Assembly: GCA_009761415.1 (NCBI GenBank)
Contig: QUOL01000008.1
Coordinates: forward strand, 248,001 to 312,000
DNA: 64,000 bases
Direction: 5' to 3'
Source: Sarcomyxa edulis
Lineage: Eukaryota; Basidiomycota; Agaricomycetes; Agaricales; Mycenaceae
The position numbers and the translations under genes are program-made. This document shows positions 58,268 through 64,000 of this stretch, piece by piece. The notes below the pieces were generated by a model, which saw only the letters and a program-made list of their open reading frames with translations, searched no databases and was not told where the DNA came from. Positions within the stretch are counted from its first letter, which is position 1, and every line of letters starts with the position of its first letter.

Positions 58268-59437
58268 ATGGCATACATCAACAAATCCGGGATCCCACTC
58301 ATCAGCACCAGCATTCAAACCGGCGTAGACCACCTCATCTCATTAATCCAAGCCGAAAAGGACAAAATATTCGAATCCGCCCGGGTGGAGTACCGCCAGT
58401 TAGAAAAAGAATTCAAAACGTTCCGGGATACATCCGCGCGTCGCATAGTCGAATTGTCGAATGCTACCGCAGAACAGCTGTCGAACGCTACTGCAGAAAC
58501 CGAAAAATGTAGGAAAGATCTCAATAGGCTCTCTCGTGCGCTTGCGGCAATCGGGATTGTCTATTCCCCGAATAGCTCTGGGCGACTTGCGTTTCATGGG
58601 GAGTGGGCTGTTGTTATGTCGGAGATGGAGAGACACAGGGATGTGTCAGGCTCGGGCTCGAATCATCAAGATGTTCACCCAAAGAAAATGCCTAGCCCTC
58701 TAGTCGTCCTCGAACGCTTGCGACACAGGCTGGAAGCGAACCAAGTGGAACTTGATGCTCTGCGGAAGAAGTGCCATACTCTCGAGCTGGAGAGGGATGA
58801 ATTGAAACGGATGTTATCCTCGTCACCTCATGTGTCTGTCAAGTCCCCTGGCTCCAAGAGAATACCTGTCTCGCTTAATTCTAGGATCGAGGAACCCAAC
58901 GAACATGACGTCCAGAAAGATGCGCGTCATGCAGGTGGTACGATTCCATATCCCTACTCAATCTCCTAGTATTCACCAACCGTTCAGGACCCTCCGAATC
59001 TGAATCTGCTGAGAACACCACCGTGCCCGTGCCCAAGCCTCCGAGTCGTAATGAACCTTCACTTTATTCACGTCTCAATGCAACATCCACGGAAGAACCG
59101 TCACCGCCATTACCGCCGCCACAGCACACGTTCGAAAGACCCCTTACACTGAACTACATCCGAACGCCGAGCTCTCAGACCCCGTTACCACCCACCGTCG
59201 AACCTCGTAAACTACTGGCACCAGCATCTCCTAAGCCCCAGAATTTGAGCCACCAGTCCAGTCCAGATATATCACCGCTCACGAAAGAGCCTGAGCCTGA
59301 AGATCCAGGTGCGTGAACCCGTTTCGTTCACGCTAGTCGTCTCATGTTCGCTAACTAGTACTCTCCGTGCTCTTCTGATAGACCAGATGATCGTCGACTT
59401 CGAGTTTGAGCTCAAATACCCAGACAGTCCCGTTTGA
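58268..59437 (+). CDS. Coiled-coil and proline-rich protein of unknown function
   Basis: I do not recognise the family. The first exon from ATG 58268 encodes about 220 residues with two coiled-coil stretches (around residues 25-100, including repeated ELSNATAEQLSNATAE, and 145-180, RLRHRLEANQVELDALRKK). A Ser-rich segment comes next. After an intron (donor GTGGTA, acceptor TTCAG) there is a Pro/Ser-rich disordered part (PSPPLPPPQHTFERPLTLNY). After a second intron it ends DQMIVDFEFELKYPDSPV at 59437. The plus-strand frame fits both splice sites. Probably a cytoplasmic or nuclear scaffold. Confidence 0.65.
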
Positions 59438-60030
59438 CGGGTGAGTGGCACGCCAACCGAGGTCAGGATCGTATCGTTAGCCTGCTGATGCTGATGCTTT
59501 GCTCTACTCTCACAGGCCCAAGTCTTCATTCTGAATCAATTTGATTCTTGTTTGTTTAGTCTCTGCCGGTCTATCTTGGAGACTCGAGCAATGGGACACT
59601 GTTTGCGGAACCAATGGTTCCACGATGATGATAAACACAGATACAATGTAAAATAAGTACGCATCCAATGTTCTTTCCTCTTGAACAGACTCGTGAAAGC
59701 AATTCATTATAATGAGGCCTCCATTCATCTTCCTCATCGAAGCCTCCCGCAAACAATCTCCTAGTGACTCTTGATTGCAGCGTACCTCTTGGACGACGTC
59801 CTTTCCGAGCTGTCTGATGCAGATAACATTCCGTTCATTTGGAAGGTGGTTCGAAGCTTGTTCGATGGAGACTCTGACCCGTTAGTTCGTTGTTCGGAGT
59901 GTTTTGAGTACTGCGATTGTACACATGGACATGACTGAGGTTGGAGTCGAGTCGACTCGGAACTGCCTCCCGAGTCCCGTGCCACGTGGATCTGTTTGTC
60001 TACGACCTCAGAATTTTCTCTCCTCACTCA
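59438..60030. other. Intergenic region
   Basis: Between the coiled-coil gene and the formyltransferase. Several overlapping minus-strand frames (59510-59752, 59571-59756, 59761-60027) have no family signature. They might be exons of a small minus-strand gene, but I cannot support one. Confidence 0.35.
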
Positions 60031-61647
60031 ATGCACTTTCCATCCTCGCCTCTCCTCCAAACCACTCTCACCACTTGGAAAGCGCGTTCTTCTTATGCCC
60101 ATGCCCATGCCCTCTGTCAATTCCGGACACGTCGATTCCACAGCCCCGTGATCCCGGATAATCAAAAATTCAACATCCTCTTCCTCGGACGCGATGAATT
60201 CTCTGCGCAAGTTCTTCAAGAGCTTCATTCTGCACGAGGTCGGTAGGATGCATGCTTTTGGGGGTATGAGATACTGACGTGCTGTTTCAGACGTCTGGGA
60301 AGATATAACGATCGCAACCCAGTCGGATCAGAAACGAGGGAAACGGGGGGCTCCACCGATACCGATACTGTGTAAGTACGCGTCTTAACTTCCATACTCA
60401 TCTTCGTGGCATCTTTAGGATCTTTTATCACGAGTTGGAGCTAATACTCATGCCAAGTATACTGACAAAACCCATCCATCAGCACCGCTCGAAAACCTCG
60501 CCCAAACTCTCTCTATCCCAGTACACCACATACCACCCAAAAAACCTGATTTCAAACACTGGCTTGTAAGTCCAGGTCCAAACTCCCCATATCACCACCC
60601 ACCTATCCATCTGCATCACACTAACCCAACCCGCAGCCCCCACCACCCTTCTACCCCCTCCCCTCCCCCTCCTCATTACAATCATCCCCACCATCAAACC
60701 CACCCACCCCACCACCCAACCACCTCCTCCTAACAGCCTCCTTCGGCCGCATCCTAACCCCCACTCACCTCTCCCTCTTCCACCCCCACCGACGCCTCAA
60801 CGTCCACCCCTCCCTCCTCCCCTCATACCGCGGCGCAGCGCCCATCCAACATGCGTTGTTGAGGGGTGAGACGGAGACGGGGGTGTGTGTCATTGAGATG
60901 ATGGAACGTGCGAAGGGGATTGATGCGGGTGGGGTTTGGGGGTGTGTTAGGGTGGTAGGTGGCGTGTTTTTCTCGTCGATTGACTAGAGCTAAATTTAGC
61001 CTGATCCAGCCAATCCCAAAAGAAACCTCATTCGCACCCCTTCGCGACACCCTAGCACGCGAAGGCGGGAAACTCCTCGTTTCCGTTTTACGAGACATGT
61101 TAGCTGGAAAGGTGCGTATTCACACATCACCCTCACCCCCTTCCTCCCCATACCTCTTCCATACTAACATCCACACCTCCACCACTAGGCAACCCTAACC
61201 CCACAACCACAAAATTGTGGTATTGATGTCCCTCGAGCACCCTCGATAACCACCGAAGACTCCATAATCGATTTCAAAACGATGACAGCGGAGGATATCA
61301 TGCGTCGGTATAGGGCTATTGGTCATCAGAGACCCCTCGTAGCCTTCCTACCATCCGGGAAATCAATCCAACTATTCCCTGCCTCCCCTTCCCCCACAAC
61401 ACCAACCCCATCCCCTCCTCCCTCCACAACACCAACCCCCGGCCTCGCACACTACATCCCTTCCCTCCAGATTCTTCAAGTCCGATGTGCAGATGGCACG
61501 ATATTGGATGTATCCCACGTAAAACAAGAGGGCCGAGCGTTGTTAGCGGTGAAGCAGTGGTGGGTTGGTGTGAAACCGCAAGATAAGGTAGATGGGGGGG
61601 TACATTTCAAACCCTCCGCATCCACTGCGCACAAAACACAACACTAG
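60031..61647 (+). CDS. FMT1: Mitochondrial methionyl-tRNA formyltransferase
   Basis: Formylates Met-tRNA(i) for mitochondrial translation initiation using 10-formyl-tetrahydrofolate. ATG 60031 starts an Arg/Ser/Thr-rich presequence without acidic residues (ending TRRFHSPV), as expected for mitochondrial import. Then come [30 protein letters not shown] and the signature [20 protein letters not shown] with the catalytic-type His and its PSLLP loop; the family Asn and Asp positions lie nearby. The C-terminal domain contains [13 protein letters not shown] and WWVGVKPQD. Low-complexity Pro/Thr inserts ([12 protein letters not shown]) interrupt the C-terminal domain. Introns with donors GTCGGT, GTAAGT and GTAAGT keep the frame. 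Confidence 0.92.
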
Positions 61648-61669
61648 AAGCCATAGTCGTAGTCATAGA

Positions 61670-61740
61670 TCTACGAACTCGGGGTATATAAGATCTATGA
61701 ACTCGGGGTATATAAGATCTATAAACTCGGGTATATAAAA
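61670..61740 (+). repeat. 24-bp tandem repeat, three units, TATATAA-containing
   Basis: Three units of GATCTAYRAACTCGGGGTATATAA run from about 61668 to 61740, the last one a base shorter. Each carries a TATATAA box. It lies just downstream of the formyltransferase stop. Confidence 0.85.
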
Positions 61741-61759
61741 AAAGGTCTCTCTCTCACCC

Positions 61760-62300
61760 CACAGAAGGAGCATACTTACTTGTGCACTGGCACTGCACTA
61801 CGATTGATGGTAGAAAGTGCTTTACGACCGTGACGGACGAAGAAGCCTGATCTTCGACGCGTCCTGACGCGTTCATGTCACGTGTATCGTATCTGATATG
61901 TATTCTGCGGCCTTCGCTCAAGGTGGCACCAGGCACTGCTGGACGGTTTTTCGACATGGTTACTGGTACTCATCATACCCATGCCTCAAACTCCATACCC
62001 AAGAAAATTTCAGAGGAGCTACGGCGGATGTACCGACTCGGAAAGAGAAACCTACCAACTTCAACTTTCGCTTTTGATGGATAGCCAAGCTTACCTGACT
62101 TCGTATTCACCGTACGCTCTCAGGTTGGGGGGCTCTGAAATTGGTATGTTTTGTTTGTTGCAACCTAGGACTGGTGTTTCCCTTGCACGGATACACCGCA
62201 CTACCTTCCACAATCCCAATTCTAATATCAGCTCCAAAGACACAACCGTGCCAGCCAGCCTACCTACCCTCTCAATTCAAGACCAAGTTTGAGTAGTTGA
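61760..62300 (+). pseudogene. Decayed tandem copy of the lipase 5' region
   Basis: Matches the region 62380-63030 step by step: GAGCATACTTACTTGT, the MVTGTHHTHASN start at 61956 against MATSTHHASN at 62596, KKISE, RRMY, the ASYSPY-like stretch, EIG with its GGTATG donor. It then jumps to the sequence encoding FPLHGYTALPST at 62176. About 160 bp around the first intron and second exon start are missing and the frame is shifted, so it cannot encode the lipase. Confidence 0.8.
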
Positions 62301-62595
62301 ATCGACAACATTGATATCGAATGTTATAGCTACTCAGTACTTAGGAATGTTCTATGATCTGGTATCTTGTAGGCATCGCACACAATGAGCATACTTACTT
62401 GTAGACCACAGTTGATTTTTTTGTGTGATGTGCTTCACGACCGACCAGGAAGAGCCTGAAGTAAAGAAATCTGATCCGAAGCCAAGTATGTCACATCGAC
62501 GCGTCCTGATCCTGACGCGTTGTATGTCACGTGCATTTGATATTTTGCGGCCTCTTGACTCCGCTCATGCTGCAACCAGTGGACGATTTTCCAAC

Positions 62596-63930
62596 ATGGC
62601 TACTAGTACTCATCATGCCTCAAATCCAAAACCTCTAACCAAGAAAATCTCGGAAAGCCTAACAGCCGACCAACGGCGTATGTACAGCACCGAAAAACTC
62701 AACAACTTTCGATGGATAGCTAAACTCCTAGCGTCGTATTCGCCATACGTTCTCACCTCGAAGGATTTAGCTTCTGATGAACTTTCTGTGGAGGTTTCGG
62801 AGATTGGTATGTTTGTTTTGTTACTTACAACATAGCCTTGGTCTAAAATTTCGTTCACACTGCTCACTCACTTGCTTCGTGCGTTTGAAGGGCAATTCGC
62901 TGAACTGGTATACCCATGGGGATCTTTAACGGTCGAATTCATATTCCAAAACCTCTCGATCTTCATGAAACCCGGGTTTCCCTTGCACGGATACACCGCA
63001 CTACCTTCCACAATCCTAATTTCAGCTTTTAAAGGCACCACAGCTGACCTACCCGCCTACATCGTCTACCGCCCCGTCAAAAAACAACTCATCATCGCCA
63101 TTGCCGGAACAGCCACTCTCTCTCTAGCCCTACGCGACCTCAAATTCCTCAAGCGTCGGCACCCTTCAGGTCGAGGGAAAGTCCACGCGGGATTTTGGAG
63201 CTTATACCAAGGGATCAAACCCGACGTGATATCCGGCATCCGAAAAGGTCTCAAAGAGCATGAGGTTACCGAAATCGTGGTTACAGGACATAGCATGGGT
63301 GGTGCTATGACACACTTGCTGGCTTTTGACCTCCTGGTTGATACTGAACTGCTACCCCCCGCAATAGCGCTCCAGATCACTGTCTTTGGCGCCCCGAGAT
63401 GCGGAGACGCCAAACTCGCGAAATATTGGTCTGAATTGATTGATGCTCGTCGTACTGAATATGGCAATGTGTCCGAATATTCTATAAAAGCATATAATGA
63501 CGGTACGTCAGACATCCCACTGAGATAAGATATCCTATCGAGCTAGCTGACGAGTGTGTCGTACATAGGCGTACCCGCCCTTCCACCGTTCCATATTGGT
63601 TACAGACATCTTGCCCGAACACCATTATATCTCGTCCAAGGACGAATTTACCATATACCAGCAAGCGAAAGCGAGCACACGTTCTTCCATGTCCGAGTCT
63701 CGACGGATCCAGAAGACAAAGACAAAGACAAAGACAAGGAACCACTAGCAGTACCACAATACCCTCGAGGTGGCCATAATTACTATAACGGACGAGACCT
63801 GGAAAAGCTTGTCCGGAAAATGCGATGGCTGAACAAGATCATGTCTGGGGACGAGAAGGACAAGAACTGGGAAGAGCGCTATGAGGCTCACCTGCGAGAA
63901 AAAGAAAAGAAATACGGGGATAAGTATTAG
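62596..63930 (+). CDS. Class 3 lipase (alpha/beta hydrolase)
   Basis: Serine hydrolase of the fungal lipase_3 family. ATG 62596 gives MATSTHHASNPKPL. After one intron the core reads QFAELVYPWGSLTVEF, ILISAFKGTTADLP, LIIAIAGTATL, KVHAGFWSLYQGI, and the nucleophile elbow VVTGHSMGGAMTHLLA (Ser of GHSMG). ITVFGAPRCGD lies around the acid residue. A second intron follows AYND, and then GVPALPPFHIGYRH and PRGGHNYYNGRDLEKL with the putative catalytic His. It ends in a charged helix (RYEAHLREKEKKYGDKY) at 63930. No signal peptide is visible, so it is probably intracellular. An in-frame ATG at 62425 is unlikely to be used. Confidence 0.92.
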
Positions 63931-64000
63931 ATTTTGTTGAGTATATACCAGTTCATCCTTGGACAACCAATTATAACCATCCAATGCGCATAGGAATGAT

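Overview
The window is nuclear DNA of a filamentous basidiomycete, most likely an Agaricomycete. Genes are broken by many introns of about 50-60 nt with GTRNGT...YAG borders. The recognisable proteins are typical of mushroom genomes: a fungal sesquiterpene synthase, a GPI-type GH16 (CRH-like) wall enzyme, an F-box fragment, a cytochrome P450 and a BED/hAT transposon. I saw no tRNA, rRNA or CRISPR.

Layout. 0-1.5 kb: sesquiterpene synthase (-). 1.5-4.4 kb: no recognisable gene. 4.5-5.9 kb: a Rad51-paralogue with degenerate Walker motifs (+). 5.9-10 kb: gene-poor, with an F-box remnant (-). 10-11.9 kb: RRM protein (+). 13-14.9 kb: GH16 transglycosidase (+). 15.1-22.8 kb: a very long UNC80-like protein (-).

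22.8-50.7 kb is the accessory core. It is a cluster of eleven related genes of the Crinkler/RHS-like (CR effector) type. Seven short copies (A-G) lie head-to-tail on +. They are followed by a divergent pair of arms, [J full-length, H short] on - and [I short, K full-length] on +. J and K each encode a variable basic/acidic N-terminal header, a P-loop NTPase (SSGTGKSR...DEAHS) and a C-terminal PD-(D/E)XK-like nuclease (IFIQVKN) with a low-complexity tail. The short copies keep the N-terminal exons open but have lost or scrambled the NTPase and nuclease. Six of the short copies share a palindromic promoter element TTCGGA-N4-TCCGAA that I do not find upstream of the full-length genes. A complete-looking 3,667-bp hAT element, with 33-bp TIRs, an 8-bp TSD and an open five-exon transposase, sits between short copies D and E.

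50.7-64 kb returns to housekeeping and ordinary genes: DNAJC17-like J protein (-), RNA polymerase I/III subunit AC19 (+, probably with a GC-AG intron), GT17 glycosyltransferase (+), cytochrome P450 (-), a coiled-coil/proline-rich protein (+), mitochondrial methionyl-tRNA formyltransferase (+) and a class 3 lipase (+) preceded by a decayed tandem copy of its own 5' end.

The most interesting object is the CR cluster. Its nuclease/NTPase core is conserved while the header diversifies. Header-only paralogues share one predicted regulatory element. The copy number looks shaped by tandem and inverted duplication. Exon borders were read by eye and are approximate where stated.
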